Source: Salinispirillum sp049115955
Lineage (GTDB): Bacteria > Pseudomonadota > Gammaproteobacteria > Pseudomonadales > Natronospirillaceae
DNA: 64,000 bases
NCBI GenBank assembly: GCA_049115955.1
Contig: JAGDZJ010000008.1
Coordinates: forward strand, 1-64,000
Direction: 5' to 3'
Position numbers and translations under genes: made by a program. How positions within the stretch are numbered: the first letter of the stretch is position 1; every line of letters starts with the position of its first letter. The notes beneath the pieces are model-generated. The model was not told the origin of the DNA. It searched no databases and saw nothing but the letters and a program-made list of their open reading frames with translations. Positions 34,378-44,087 of the stretch are shown here, one piece after another.

Positions 34378-35963
34378 AGATTTTTCTCGCGATGTAAGAT
34401 CATACCCACTGATAAACTGGAAAACAAAACTATCGCCGCGGCGAAGGGAGCGGCCTCCGCCATCATGCCTTCAGAAGTCCGTGAGAACACGGTAACGGCT
34501 AGCGTGTTAAATCCAGTCGGTGCCAACAGAAACGTGATCGGCAGCTCCTTCATACAAAACAGAAAAACCAGTGCAATGGCGGCCAGTATGCCTTGCTTTA
34601 AGCGCGGGAGGAGCACATAGAAAAACGTCGAAGCGGGCGAATAGCCTAAGGCATTCGCCGCCTCTTCAAGGTTCGGTCGAGACTGAATAAGCGCGCTACG
34701 GATAGGGCCGGTGGCCAATGCCAATGTCGCCAATGCCCACGAAAAAATTAACAGTGCCAGCGTTTGATACAAGAAAAATGCGGTGTGCAAGGCGAAGAAA
34801 ACCATCGCCAAGGCCAGCGTTAATGGGGGCAGCGCATAGCCCACATAAACTGTGCGCTCCATAAAGCGCGTCAGGCGTGACGGGTGGCGTATCGACAAAT
34901 AGCAGACCGGCAGGGCCATGGCGGCGGCGAGCACAGCCGCCGGCAAGGCGGCTCCGGCCGAGCGTAAGAAGGTCATTGGCACTTGTTGGAAGACACTTAA
35001 ACCGGGCGGTGATAGCAGCAGCCAATAGGATAACATAGCGACCGGAAGCCCCACGGAGAGTAACACCACGATACTGATGTAAAGCCACGCTACGGGGGCA
35101 AACTTGCCAAGCGGCGCGCGTGGTGGCGGGCGTTGTGAGCCGCTGCCAACGCTGTTAAGGCGGCGTCTTTTCACTAGCAGCACTTCCATGAACACGAACG
35201 ACATGGCGAGCGCTAGCAACATGATGGATAACCACGCGGCGTAGATGCGATCAAACGCCCCCGAATACTGGTTAAAAATGGCGTAACTGAAGGCTTCGTA
35301 GCGCATCAAAGCGACAGCGCCAAAATCACCTAGCACATAGAGTCCTACCACAAGATAGCCCGCCAACAGAGCCGGAGTCAGGTGTGGCAATAGTATGTGG
35401 CGGGCGATAGCAAAGCGGCCGTAGCCCAAGCTGCGCGCACTTTCTTCTAAATCACTGTCTAAGCCCAGCAGCGCGCTGCGCACATTCAGGAATATGTAGG
35501 GGTAGGTGTACAACGAGAGCGCTGCAACAGCGCCCCAGTAACCATGAATATTGGCAATGTAGATGTCGAAAAGGCGGGCCAATGCACCATAATTGCCGCC
35601 AATGCCTAACAAGGCGTAAGCCATGACATAGCCGGGTACCGCCAGCGGTACAACCGCTAACACAGTGACCAACCGACGCGCACGCAAATCAGTACGTGTG
35701 ACCAACCAAGCCATGGGTAGCGCCATGAGCGTGGTAAAGCCCAATACGCCGAACGTCAAAGCCAACGTGTTGCGTAAAAGATCCAGATTACGTTGACGGA
35801 GAATCAGATTGAGCGCTTCTGCGGTGTCGGCCTGTGCCGCCCGCACGAAGAGATAGATCAGGGGGATCAGCATGCACAGGGTGACCAATACCGCGGGAAT
35901 CAAAACCCATAGATGGGGGCGGCGAGACAGTGTGCGTGTGGGTAAAGCCAAACTGCTGGTCAT
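34374..35963 (-). CDS. fbpB: Ferric iron ABC transporter permease, two-domain (FbpB-like)
   Basis: A 529-aa inner-membrane protein with about twelve helices in two fused permease halves, the usual FbpB/SfuB form. The two EAA loops are LEESARSLGYGRFAIARHILLP and LEEAANALGYSPASTFFYVLLP. The ATG at 35963 with AAGG upstream is chosen over an ATG 20 codons earlier that would fall inside the hairpin region. Confidence 0.9.
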   Translation of the reverse strand: MTSSLALPTRTLSRRPHLWVLIPAVLVTLCMLIPLIYLFVRAAQADTAEALNLILRQRNLDLLRNTLALTFGVLGFTTLMALPMAWLVTRTDLRARRLVTVLAVVPLAVPGYVMAYALLGIGGNYGALARLFDIYIANIHGYWGAVAALSLYTYPYIFLNVRSALLGLDSDLEESARSLGYGRFAIARHILLPHLTPALLAGYLVVGLYVLGDFGAVALMRYEAFSYAIFNQYSGAFDRIYAAWLSIMLLALAMSFVFMEVLLVKRRRLNSVGSGSQRPPPRAPLGKFAPVAWLYISIVVLLSVGLPVAMLSYWLLLSPPGLSVFQQVPMTFLRSAGAALPAAVLAAAMALPVCYLSIRHPSRLTRFMERTVYVGYALPPLTLALAMVFFALHTAFFLYQTLALLIFSWALATLALATGPIRSALIQSRPNLEEAANALGYSPASTFFYVLLPRLKQGILAAIALVFLFCMKELPITFLLAPTGFNTLAVTVFSRTSEGMMAEAAPFAAAIVLFSSLSVGMILHREKNL

Positions 35964-35991
35964 TATTACCTTGTGAGTGCTATAGCGCAAA

Positions 35992-36028
35992 AGCCTGTGC
36001 GCACCCCGAGGAAGGATGCGCACAGGCT
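35992..36028 (-). terminator. Intra-operon hairpin between fbpA and fbpB
   Basis: A perfect 12-bp inverted repeat, AGCCTGTGCGCA / TGCGCACAGGCT, with a 13-nt loop, 14 bp after the fbpA stop. On the minus strand it is followed by only TTT, so it is a likely attenuator or RNA stabiliser rather than a full terminator. Confidence 0.6.
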
Positions 36029-36042
36029 AAAGCGACCGTGTA

Positions 36043-37038
36043 TTACATCAGGCCAGCATCACGCAGCAAGCGCAAGGTGCCGGGTAGATCGGCCAGTTCG
36101 TCTAGGTCAATCTCTGGTGCCAAAGCCAACAACTCACTCAGATCGGTCAGCACAGGGTTGCTGATGACGCCAGGAGTGACGGGATATTCATTGACGACAG
36201 ATGTAAAATATTGCTGTGCCGACTGCGACAGCAGGTACTCAATAAAGCGCACAGCGTTGTCTTTGTTGCGGCTAGGAGCCAAGACACCGATGCCAGCGAC
36301 GTTTACCAGGTTACCGATGTCGCCCGCTGCAAAGAACGTCTGTGCAACAGGGAAGTCGGGGTCAGCGTTGACAAAACGGGGTAAATAATAACTATTTACG
36401 ATTGCGAAATCTACATCACCGTCAGCGATACCCTGAACCGCCGTGGTGTTGTTGCGGTAGAACACAGGTTCATTGGCTTTAATGCCTTGTAGCCATTCCA
36501 AGGTGCGGGCATCGCCGTGAGCGACGCGCATAGCGGTAACAAAGGCTTGGAAGCCGCCGTTAGTAGGTGGCAAACCTACACGACCTTTGTATTGCGGGTC
36601 AGTCAGATCAAACACAGAGCTGGGCATATCCGCAACATCTACACGGTCTGTTGAATACGTCAGCACACGGGCACGACCGCTGGCCGCAACCCACTGGCCA
36701 GTGCGGCTGGTGTAGATGGCAGGCAAGTCGTCGTATACGTGTTCTGGCAAGGTGGCGAGCAGGTCGTCTTTCGCCAATGAACCCATGGCTCCTGCATCTT
36801 GGCCCCAGTATAAATCTGCACGTGTCCGTGAACCTTCTTCTTGCAATAGCAGTGCTAACTGCGCGGTATCGCCATAACGTACATTAACCTTGATTCCGGT
36901 ATCACGTTCGAACTGATTAACGATCGGTTGAACGAAGGATTCACCTCGGCCGGAATACAACGTCAGTTCGTTAGCACTCACAACGCCCGATACGAGTGAG
37001 GCCGAGAGCGTGGCGGCGGCAAGCCATGATTTACGCAT
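36043..37038 (-). CDS. fbpA: Periplasmic ferric iron binding protein (FbpA-like)
   Basis: 331 aa with a Sec signal (residues 1-22, cleaved near VVSAN). The mature start ELTLYSGRGESFVQPIVNQF is typical of Fe(III)-binding proteins. The tandem tyrosines in VNSYYLPRF are the expected iron-phenolate ligands. First gene of the fbpABC operon. A Fur box lies 71 bp upstream. Confidence 0.92.
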   Translation of the reverse strand: MRKSWLAAATLSASLVSGVVSANELTLYSGRGESFVQPIVNQFERDTGIKVNVRYGDTAQLALLLQEEGSRTRADLYWGQDAGAMGSLAKDDLLATLPEHVYDDLPAIYTSRTGQWVAASGRARVLTYSTDRVDVADMPSSVFDLTDPQYKGRVGLPPTNGGFQAFVTAMRVAHGDARTLEWLQGIKANEPVFYRNNTTAVQGIADGDVDFAIVNSYYLPRFVNADPDFPVAQTFFAAGDIGNLVNVAGIGVLAPSRNKDNAVRFIEYLLSQSAQQYFTSVVNEYPVTPGVISNPVLTDLSELLALAPEIDLDELADLPGTLRLLRDAGLM

Positions 37039-37108
37039 GTATTGAAACTCCTGTTTCAGGGTTTGTTTCGACTCTACGTCAGTAGGTCACTTATTGATTT
37101 CGGGCCAG

Positions 37109-37128
37109 TGTAATGAGAATCGTTATCG
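37109..37128. promoter_or_regulatory. Fur box upstream of fbpA
   Basis: TGTAATGAGAATCGTTATC matches the 19-bp Fur consensus (GATAATGATAATCATTATC) at 15 of 19 positions. It predicts iron-dependent repression of fbpABC. Confidence 0.8.
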
Positions 37129-37295
37129 TTGTAAATAGGAATGATGATCAAACTCATTGTATTTTGTAGTGGCGAAGAAGGTGGCCCCGGTAGGGGAATT
37201 GTATAGATGTGCAAACGCCATAATTTACCCGGAAAGACAGCAAAAAATCGGTATACTGCTCGCTATGTTCACAAGGTATCGAAAGGAGCGCATCG

Positions 37296-37802
37296 ATGTT
37301 TGGACCGTTGACGAAACTATTGAAAGCAATACAGTCGGAGGCAGGCCCGTGGCAACTGGCTTGGGGCTTTAGTCTCGGTATGGTGCTTGGCCTGACGCCG
37401 TTTTGGGGGCTCAGCTTTTTGGTCTTGTTATTGATACTGATCTTGCGCGTTAACGTAGCGACAGCAATGGCGGGTTGGACGTTGTTTGCCTTGGTTTCAT
37501 TGTTGAGTAATCCGGTCGCGCACTATCTGGGCGAATGGCTTCTGCTGCATGCCGGGCTGCAAGAATTTTGGACCGCACTTTATCAATATCGCCTTTGGCA
37601 GATTTTGCGCCTACACAATACGCTTATGCTGGGCAGTTGGCTGCTTGCAGTCGTGTTGCTGGCGCCCGTCGCCATTGGTGCACATGCCGCAATACCGTCA
37701 ATTCGCACGCATATTATTCCACGCCTACAAAAATACCATTTGTTGCGTACCAGCAAGAGTGTGGGCTTGATTAACCGAATGACTGGCCTGTGGCGGGGAT
37801 GA
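37296..37802 (+). CDS. DUF2062 membrane protein (TIGR03546-like)
   Basis: A 168-aa membrane protein with about three helices and the DUF2062 text SLGMVLGLTPFWGLSFLVLLLI. It is followed with an ATGA overlap by a TIGR03545-like protein, the partner this family usually has. The function is unknown. The ribosome site AAGGAG precedes the ATG. Confidence 0.85.
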   Translation: MFGPLTKLLKAIQSEAGPWQLAWGFSLGMVLGLTPFWGLSFLVLLLILILRVNVATAMAGWTLFALVSLLSNPVAHYLGEWLLLHAGLQEFWTALYQYRLWQILRLHNTLMLGSWLLAVVLLAPVAIGAHAAIPSIRTHIIPRLQKYHLLRTSKSVGLINRMTGLWRG

Positions 37803-39751
37803 TCATGACTAAGGTATTTCGCTGGAAAGGATTGGTTCCATTTGCGCTCTTAGTGGGTGGTCTTTGGCTTGGCGGTTGGCTGTTCGCAGACACTATTGCT
37901 CGACAAGTTCTGATCAGTACGTTGACGCGTATTCAAGGCGCTCAAGTTGATGTGGGCAGCGCCGACGTCAGTTGGCGGCCATTGGGTTTGGTAGTAACAG
38001 AACTGGCGTTCACCGACCCCAAACGACCCGCATTCAATGCGTTTGAAATTGACCAGGCAGCTTGGCAGATGGATGGACTCGGCTTGCTGACGGGTAAGTT
38101 GGTGATTGAGGAGCTGGCCGTCGACGGTTTGCGCTTTGGTACCACCCGCGACGCACCGGGCCGAGTGCGCACTAAGGAGGTTGTAGACGCCAATGTACCG
38201 CGCGACCCTACTTTAGTTGATCGTGCGGTCGGAACGGTTGATTTACCTACACCAAGTGAAGCGCTGAACCGTCATGGTGGGCTTGCGACGGACGAACGTG
38301 GCGATCAGCTCCAGCAGACGTGGGCCGCTGCCAATCAGCAAATTACTGAACGGGCAGCGGCACTGCCGAACGATGACTCGCTGGCAGCGCACCGCGCGCG
38401 ACTGCGTACTATTCAAAACACCTCTTTTGACAGCTTGTCAGCGGTGCAAAACGCTCGGCAAGAAATTCAGCAGCTTAGCCGTGCCGTGGCGCAGGACCGG
38501 CAAGCAATGCAGCGCTTTCTCGACACCATCGACAGCAGTGAAGATGAAGTCAGGGCTGCGCTCGCGGCGTTAATAGGTGCGCCAGCAGAAGATTGGGCAG
38601 CCATTTTGTCGACCTATAATTTATCGCCAGAAGGGCAGGTGGCTTTGGTTGGTCTACTCATGGGTGAGCAATGGTCAGGCTGGCTGACCCAAGGGCAGTA
38701 CTGGTATGCACAGGCCGAGCCTTGGATTCAGCGGTTGATGGATCATCGCCGAGCCTCGGCAGAGGCAGCCGCCGCGACGCGTTCGACGGTGACTGGCTAT
38801 TACGTTTTTTTCCCTGAAAGCAACCCGCAGCCGCGCTTCTGGCTGAAGGATGCTCGGGTGAACGCTTATACGGCGGCTGGAGACTGGCGTGCTCAGATCA
38901 CCGATGTGTCCACCAACCATGCCATGATAGGTCGTCCGGCTCGTCTAGAGGCGGTATCTACGGTTTTGGCCGCCGCCGACAGTGCAGATTTGACCTTGGT
39001 GTGGGATATGCGCACGGGCAATCGTTTGGACGTTGATCTGGGCGTGCAGCAGTGGCAGGTATCGGGTTGGCAATTGAGTAATCCTGAATACCCGTTGGGG
39101 TTGCGCCGTTCACGCACGGATTTACGCGTCTCGGCGGGCCGCGAAGGTCGTTGGGATGGTGGCCTTGAGTGGCAGTTTGGCGCTGCTGAGTTTGGTATTC
39201 CGACCAGTTGGGGCAGTGGGAATGTGATGCGCCGTGCCTTAGAAAGCGTCGATGGCTTTGCGGTAGAAAGCCGGTTCAGTGGCTCAGGGCTGTTTCCGCG
39301 GATGGACTGGTCATCGAACTTGGATCAGCAGTTGCAGGCGTCAATCCGCGGCCAGGTCAGTGCTGAATTGGCGCGGTGGCAAGCGGAAGTGGAAGCGGAA
39401 CTCGGGGCGCGCCGGGCGGCCTTTGAAGCGCCCATTCGTGAGGAACTGGCGCAGTTAGAAGCACAGCGTCGCGAATGGGAGCAGAAGAAGAATGATCTTG
39501 AACGTGAGGTCGTGGATACGCTGGCTGCCATAGAACGTCAGCTCGCTGGGCAGGTTGATGCGATTGAAGAGGGCGTAGAAGCGGAACGTCAAGCCGCCGA
39601 GCAGCGGTTGCGTGACGAGCAGCAACGGCTGGAGCAACAAGCCGAGGAAGAGCGTCGTCGAGTAGAGCAGCAGGTTGAAGAAGAGCGGCGTCGCTTGCAG
39701 CGTGAAGCTGAGCAGCGGGCGCGTGATGCGCTGCGCAACCGCCGTTTTTAA
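37799..39751 (+). CDS. TIGR03545-like membrane-anchored protein with C-terminal coiled coil
   Basis: About 650 aa. One N-terminal membrane helix (about 12-32) is followed by an AsmA-like beta region (TRIQGAQVDVGSADVSWRPL), a helical middle, a second beta-rich part, and a strongly charged E/Q/R coiled coil over the last 120 residues ending in RNRRF. The AsmA-like start suggests a periplasm-facing, envelope-associated role (inference). The start at 37799 gives the ATGA overlap with the previous stop; 37790 and 37805 are alternatives. Confidence 0.78.
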   Translation: MIMTKVFRWKGLVPFALLVGGLWLGGWLFADTIARQVLISTLTRIQGAQVDVGSADVSWRPLGLVVTELAFTDPKRPAFNAFEIDQAAWQMDGLGLLTGKLVIEELAVDGLRFGTTRDAPGRVRTKEVVDANVPRDPTLVDRAVGTVDLPTPSEALNRHGGLATDERGDQLQQTWAAANQQITERAAALPNDDSLAAHRARLRTIQNTSFDSLSAVQNARQEIQQLSRAVAQDRQAMQRFLDTIDSSEDEVRAALAALIGAPAEDWAAILSTYNLSPEGQVALVGLLMGEQWSGWLTQGQYWYAQAEPWIQRLMDHRRASAEAAAATRSTVTGYYVFFPESNPQPRFWLKDARVNAYTAAGDWRAQITDVSTNHAMIGRPARLEAVSTVLAAADSADLTLVWDMRTGNRLDVDLGVQQWQVSGWQLSNPEYPLGLRRSRTDLRVSAGREGRWDGGLEWQFGAAEFGIPTSWGSGNVMRRALESVDGFAVESRFSGSGLFPRMDWSSNLDQQLQASIRGQVSAELARWQAEVEAELGARRAAFEAPIREELAQLEAQRREWEQKKNDLEREVVDTLAAIERQLAGQVDAIEEGVEAERQAAEQRLRDEQQRLEQQAEEERRRVEQQVEEERRRLQREAEQRARDALRNRRF

Positions 39752-39781
39752 ACAACAAAAATCAGTTTAGGAGAGCGTGTT

Positions 39782-40612
39782 TTGTCTAAGTGGGTAACAG
39801 TTATAGGGTTGACGTTATTGTTGGTCGTTGCCGGTGGCGTAGGCCTATGGGCTGGCAATGCGATGCAATCGGCTGACCGCATCGCGGCGCCTGCACAAGG
39901 CAGCATTGAGCACCGTTTGCGTGAATTGGGTCTGACGGAAGACCAATTGCAAGCAACCATTCAGCGCGGTATCGAAACCTTTATTCTAGAGCAGCAACAG
40001 GCGCAGGTGCGTGCCGAAGCTCTGCGTGAAGAAGCCATGGCGGCGCGTTTGCGGCCGGTTGATCCAACGGAAGACTTTCTTCGCGGTGCTGCGGATGCGG
40101 AGTTCAGCATGATTGAGTATTCCGATTACGAATGCCCGTTCTGCAAGCGCTTTCACAGCACAGCCGCGTCTTTTGCGCGTGATAATCCGAACCTGAATTG
40201 GGCACATCGGCACTTTCCGTTGCGCTCGCATGACCCACAGTCAACCATGGCGGCGGTCGGAGCGGAGTGTGTCGGTCGTTTAGCCAGTGTGGATGCCTAC
40301 TGGCAGTATACCGACGCCTATTACGATGCGACGCGATCAGGTGGTCGGGGTATCGAGGGCCAGTCTGTGCCTGATTTAATGGTAGCCGCCGGAGTTGGGG
40401 AGCAGGACGCATTGCGCTGCTTGGAAGATCCGAACATGATTGCACGCGTGCAGGCGATGGCGGATGAAGGCCAGAGCGCCGGGGTGACCGGTACTCCAGG
40501 TATCTTCATTCGCCACAACCCAACCGGGCAGGTGATGCGCGTGCCGGGCGCTGTTCCCCTGCCGCAGTTGCAGGCGAGCTTTAATCAGTTCCGTGCCAGT
40601 GTGGGTGGCTAG
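39782..40612 (+). CDS. DsbA family thioredoxin-fold protein
   Basis: 276 aa with a TTG start at 39782, decided by a good TAGGAGAG ribosome site 8 nt upstream and no alternative ATG. An N-terminal membrane anchor (about 5-24) and a helical linker precede a DsbA-like domain with redox motif C118-P-F-C121 (YSDYECPFCKRF) and cis-proline TGTPGIF. It is probably a periplasmic, membrane-tethered thiol oxidoreductase. It is 30 bp after the TIGR03545-like gene, likely co-transcribed. Confidence 0.87.
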   Translation: MSKWVTVIGLTLLLVVAGGVGLWAGNAMQSADRIAAPAQGSIEHRLRELGLTEDQLQATIQRGIETFILEQQQAQVRAEALREEAMAARLRPVDPTEDFLRGAADAEFSMIEYSDYECPFCKRFHSTAASFARDNPNLNWAHRHFPLRSHDPQSTMAAVGAECVGRLASVDAYWQYTDAYYDATRSGGRGIEGQSVPDLMVAAGVGEQDALRCLEDPNMIARVQAMADEGQSAGVTGTPGIFIRHNPTGQVMRVPGAVPLPQLQASFNQFRASVGG

Positions 40613-40626
40613 TGTCCCTACACTAG
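40609..40626. terminator. Small hairpin spanning two convergent stop codons
   Basis: CTAGTGT-CCCT-ACACTAG is a perfect 7-bp stem with 4-nt loop. It contains the stop codons of both the DsbA-like gene (plus) and the M48 gene (minus). It lacks a T run in either direction. Confidence 0.35.
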
Positions 40627-41696
40627 TCAGTACCGAGAAAAGTCCTGATCCGCTCCGGTGTGGGCGGATGAGTTGATAGATACTGGTGCAATGCCTCGTG
40701 GTCATCGTTGTCGGCGTCCACGCATTGTGCCAGCTCAGTACAGCTTCCACCGTAAGTCAGGCGCAGCATGATGCGTTCAAAATGGGTCAGGTCTTTGCCG
40801 CGCTCCAGCAAGTACTCCCGGGCGAAAGCATCCGCTTCGTACTCGAACTTGCGTGAATAAGCCAATTCCGAGAAGACCAAGGGTGCCGACAACAACAGTT
40901 CGGCGGTAGCCGACGTATCACCGGTCACCAGCACCCATGCAATCCCCATAATAGAACCACGAATAACCGACTGCAGGCCGTGCCGATAGTGCACATGAGC
41001 AATTTCATGCGCCAGAATCGCCAGCAGTTCATCGTTGTGCTCTGATAACTCTACCAATTGATCGGTAAACAGCATGGTGCCGTCTGGAAATGCGAAGGCA
41101 TTGGCACCCAGGCGCCCGCCGTCGCGAAACTTCACCTGCAGGTTCAAGTCAGCGTAACGCGCCAGCGTAGGTTCGAAATGCGCCATGATCTCCGCTTGTC
41201 GTGCAGCACTGAGCTGTGACTCATCGAACACGCCACGATCCATGATTGCCAAAGTTTCCTTGGTCAACTGCTGGCTGACAGCTTCAGGCATCTGAAAAGC
41301 TATCTGACGCGCACCCCATGGAATGCCATGCATTACTACAGCCCAAACAAACACCGAAACGGCCGCCAAAGTGACCAGTATGAAGCGCTTGTGCGATTCG
41401 AGACGATACGCCAGGCCCGCAACCGCGCTCGGTTGATGGGCCGCGACAATGGCGTCCACTTTGTCGTTGTCGGTCGTTTCGAATTTGCCGCTGTCGTGGC
41501 TGAGGTAGCGCGCTGTGCGCCCAAGGCGTGAGGAAACCTGCAATGCCGTCAGCGGCGCATTGAGCAGAGGCTGCTCTCCGTCATTGCTGATCACGCGGCA
41601 TCGGCCGCGTGAATCTACTCGGCAACGCGCCGGTACGCGTTGCGATGAGCCGGTGGCATACCATACGCCAGCTATGTCGTAATGCGGTGACGACAC
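40623..41696 (-). CDS. M48 family metallopeptidase
   Basis: 357 aa. An N-terminal cytoplasmic domain (about 1-90) and a membrane helix (about 104-125) precede a peptidase domain with AILAHEIAHVHYRHG (HExxH). The third zinc ligand is probably the E of SRKFEYEADAFAREYL. It probably acts on the periplasmic face. It is 5 bp downstream of the DUF898 gene; this pairing recurs in proteobacteria, so the two may work together (inference). Confidence 0.88.
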   Translation of the reverse strand: MSSPHYDIAGVWYATGSSQRVPARCRVDSRGRCRVISNDGEQPLLNAPLTALQVSSRLGRTARYLSHDSGKFETTDNDKVDAIVAAHQPSAVAGLAYRLESHKRFILVTLAAVSVFVWAVVMHGIPWGARQIAFQMPEAVSQQLTKETLAIMDRGVFDESQLSAARQAEIMAHFEPTLARYADLNLQVKFRDGGRLGANAFAFPDGTMLFTDQLVELSEHNDELLAILAHEIAHVHYRHGLQSVIRGSIMGIAWVLVTGDTSATAELLLSAPLVFSELAYSRKFEYEADAFAREYLLERGKDLTHFERIMLRLTYGGSCTELAQCVDADNDDHEALHQYLSTHPPTPERIRTFLGTD

Positions 41697-41701
41697 GGCC
41701 G

Positions 41702-43078
41702 CTACGCCCCCACGTCCAGATCAAAGATGTCACCTATGCCTTCACCCAGTGCCGACACATTGCTTTCCTCAGCCGCAACAAAGGCATCCAGGTCACCCTC
41801 TACCACCGCGTTTGTGTGCTCGGCTGCGTACTGCGCCGTGCGTACTTTTGCCCATGGGATATAGATGCCAAGTGTTACGAGGGTCAATAAGGTATTAACG
41901 ACAATCAGCTTAAGGTAAGAGTTGAACTCCCACGCGGGGTCAAAGCCGTGCAGTCCAAGCGTCGCGTAGGTGAACTTAAGATTCGCCATCCGTACGCTGA
42001 AGAGCGCGAACAGACTCATATAAAGCAGCAGCCAGACCAGCACGGCGAGGACCATAGTCACACCATGGGCCATAGCCATGAGAATGCCCATGACCACCAC
42101 GCCCGCCACGAAAATACCCAGCAACACGCCCGCCATTCGATAGTAATCCCCAGCCGTGGCGTGGAAATGGAACGGTGACGTACCGAATTGATGGTTACTC
42201 AATATGTACTTTTGCTGTTTAAAAATCGCCAGTGGGAGCAGCAGTCCAGCTGTTAACATTCCCAGCAAGGGCCACGCGATAAATGCTGCGAAAGCACCAC
42301 CAACGGTACCGGTAAAAGCAAAGGGTACGTTACGGTAGCGACTGTTACGGGCATTGAAGCGCAGTGATTGACGGATCGCCCACGGCATAAAGACCATGAA
42401 GACACCCCAGGCAATCAACGCCCATACTAATGAGCTGTTTTCTGCCATCACATAGAGGACAAAGAAACCGACAGCGATCAAGCGGCCGATCAGAATACGC
42501 ACAGGGTCAGCGGTGTATTCGAAAGTCGACCCTTCAATCTCGGTATTGCCGTAAAAATATTGCTTGTTACGCACCTTAGCCCAAGCGGAGTAAACGCCCA
42601 GCGTGATGATGGACAGTAAAATGTTCACGATCCAAATGCCGAAGTATTCTCTCCCGTTGCCGTGAAAGCGAAACGGGCTGACGCGCGTTTGAGTGTCCGT
42701 GGCGCTTTTGGCCGTAGGACTTACCCGTTCAGCATGGCTGGTTTGATCTTCTGCCGTTGTGCCACCCAACTGGGTATTGTCAGCATCCGTTGTGGTGTCG
42801 GTCGACAGGGGTTCTAAGGTCAGGTCCGCAAAGCTGTCGATGCTTTCGCGAACGACCAATTCAACGTGCATACCAATAGCGTTCAGTCGTTGGCGATAGG
42901 TTTCCGCGGTGCGGGTATCAATGTTTGATTTCAAGGTGGCGCGGTGGCCGGAGAACAGTTTAACGGCTTTATCTTGCGCAATTGCAAACAGTTCGGTGAG
43001 TTGCGTTTTTACTTGTTCCAGTTCGTAGCCGTCTACGAGCTTTCCTTCAAATATCACATCATAGCGTGCGTCGGTCAT
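41702..43078 (-). CDS. DUF898 (YjgN-like) membrane protein
   Basis: 458 aa. The first 110 residues are a soluble domain (YDVIFEGKLVDGYELEQVK). Then comes a DUF898 membrane region with two related halves, each carrying the signature LGVYSAWAKVRNKQYFYGNT or LGIYIPWAKVRTAQYAAEHT and several helices. The function is unknown. First gene of a two-gene operon with the M48 peptidase. Confidence 0.87.
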   Translation of the reverse strand: MTDARYDVIFEGKLVDGYELEQVKTQLTELFAIAQDKAVKLFSGHRATLKSNIDTRTAETYRQRLNAIGMHVELVVRESIDSFADLTLEPLSTDTTTDADNTQLGGTTAEDQTSHAERVSPTAKSATDTQTRVSPFRFHGNGREYFGIWIVNILLSIITLGVYSAWAKVRNKQYFYGNTEIEGSTFEYTADPVRILIGRLIAVGFFVLYVMAENSSLVWALIAWGVFMVFMPWAIRQSLRFNARNSRYRNVPFAFTGTVGGAFAAFIAWPLLGMLTAGLLLPLAIFKQQKYILSNHQFGTSPFHFHATAGDYYRMAGVLLGIFVAGVVVMGILMAMAHGVTMVLAVLVWLLLYMSLFALFSVRMANLKFTYATLGLHGFDPAWEFNSYLKLIVVNTLLTLVTLGIYIPWAKVRTAQYAAEHTNAVVEGDLDAFVAAEESNVSALGEGIGDIFDLDVGA

Positions 43079-43286
43079 GTGACGTCCCTCTGTAATTGTG
43101 GTTCCATTTCATCCATTTTCTACCTCAACTTACTCGCTGAGTAGGTGGGTGAGAGTAGCCCATTCTGCGCCGATATCACAAATTTTTTGTGTCGTAGTGT
43201 CGGCGGACTAATTCCGTTGCGGCGCGCTGGTGAATTGCACCAAGTTCAACTATAACCCTTATGACAAAACGATCTGGACGCTGCGT

Positions 43287-44087
43287 ATGACCCTTGTTCG
43301 ATGGGTATTGGTAATGTTTTTTTGCTGGAGTACGCCCTTGGTCAGCGCCTCTCCGCTAACGGTGCGCGTGGTTGCCATCGCTGAGCAACCAGAAGGCCAC
43401 ATATTTTATGTGCAGGTACTGGAAGAGGCATTGCGCCTGAGCGGGGTCGACTTCGACCTGCAGATTGTAGGGGTAGTTCCGCAAGTGCGGGCGCAAAGTT
43501 ATTTGCAGTCTGGCGCGACTGATGTGTTCTGGATGATTCGAGATCCACAACGCGACCGGCAGCATCTAGTAGTGGATGTTGGACTCAACAGGGGGTTGAT
43601 TGGGCATAGAATACTCATGATTCGGCCAGAGGATCAGGAGTTATTTGATGGGGTCACTGACCTTGACAGTTTTCGTGATTTGGGGCTGCGGGTGGGGTTT
43701 GGTCGAGGCTGGATAGACAGCTTGGTGTGGGCGGCGAATGACCTGAGTTACTATGAAGAACCCGGGGCGTGGCATGTCATGTTCGACAAATTGGCGCGTG
43801 GGCGCGGAGACTTCGACTATTTGTCTCGCTCAGTTAAAGAAATCAGCGCCGAACTGGCCCAGCAACCAGCGCTGGTTGCTGAGCAAAATCTGGTGTTTGT
43901 CTATGACCGTGATGAAGCGTTCTACGTCTCTTCTCAACGCCCAGACATTCATCAGATATTAACCGACTCAATGCGCGTGTTAGAAAGTAACGGGCGCCTG
44001 CAGCAACTGGTGGAAGCCTATTGGGGTGACGCACTGGACGCCGTGAACTTTCAGTCACGGCGCGCCATAGAGCTAGTCACGCCTTAA
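43287..44087 (+). CDS. Orphan periplasmic solute-binding-like protein
   Basis: 266 aa with a Sec signal (residues 1-22, cleaved near LVSAS) and a two-lobe amino-acid-binding-type fold similar to SBP_bac_3 proteins. It has no transporter genes next to it, so a sensory or scavenging role is possible. The ligand is not predictable. The ATG at 43287 is chosen because it begins the signal peptide; the frame is open to a GTG 19 codons earlier. The stop overlaps the convergent PlsC gene by 4 nt. Confidence 0.7.
   Translation: MTLVRWVLVMFFCWSTPLVSASPLTVRVVAIAEQPEGHIFYVQVLEEALRLSGVDFDLQIVGVVPQVRAQSYLQSGATDVFWMIRDPQRDRQHLVVDVGLNRGLIGHRILMIRPEDQELFDGVTDLDSFRDLGLRVGFGRGWIDSLVWAANDLSYYEEPGAWHVMFDKLARGRGDFDYLSRSVKEISAELAQQPALVAEQNLVFVYDRDEAFYVSSQRPDIHQILTDSMRVLESNGRLQQLVEAYWGDALDAVNFQSRRAIELVTP

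Noticed and set aside
39480..39740. DNA tandem repeat
   Set aside because: The AGCAGC/GAAGAG-rich text is simply the coding sequence of an E/Q/R coiled coil without a fixed period.
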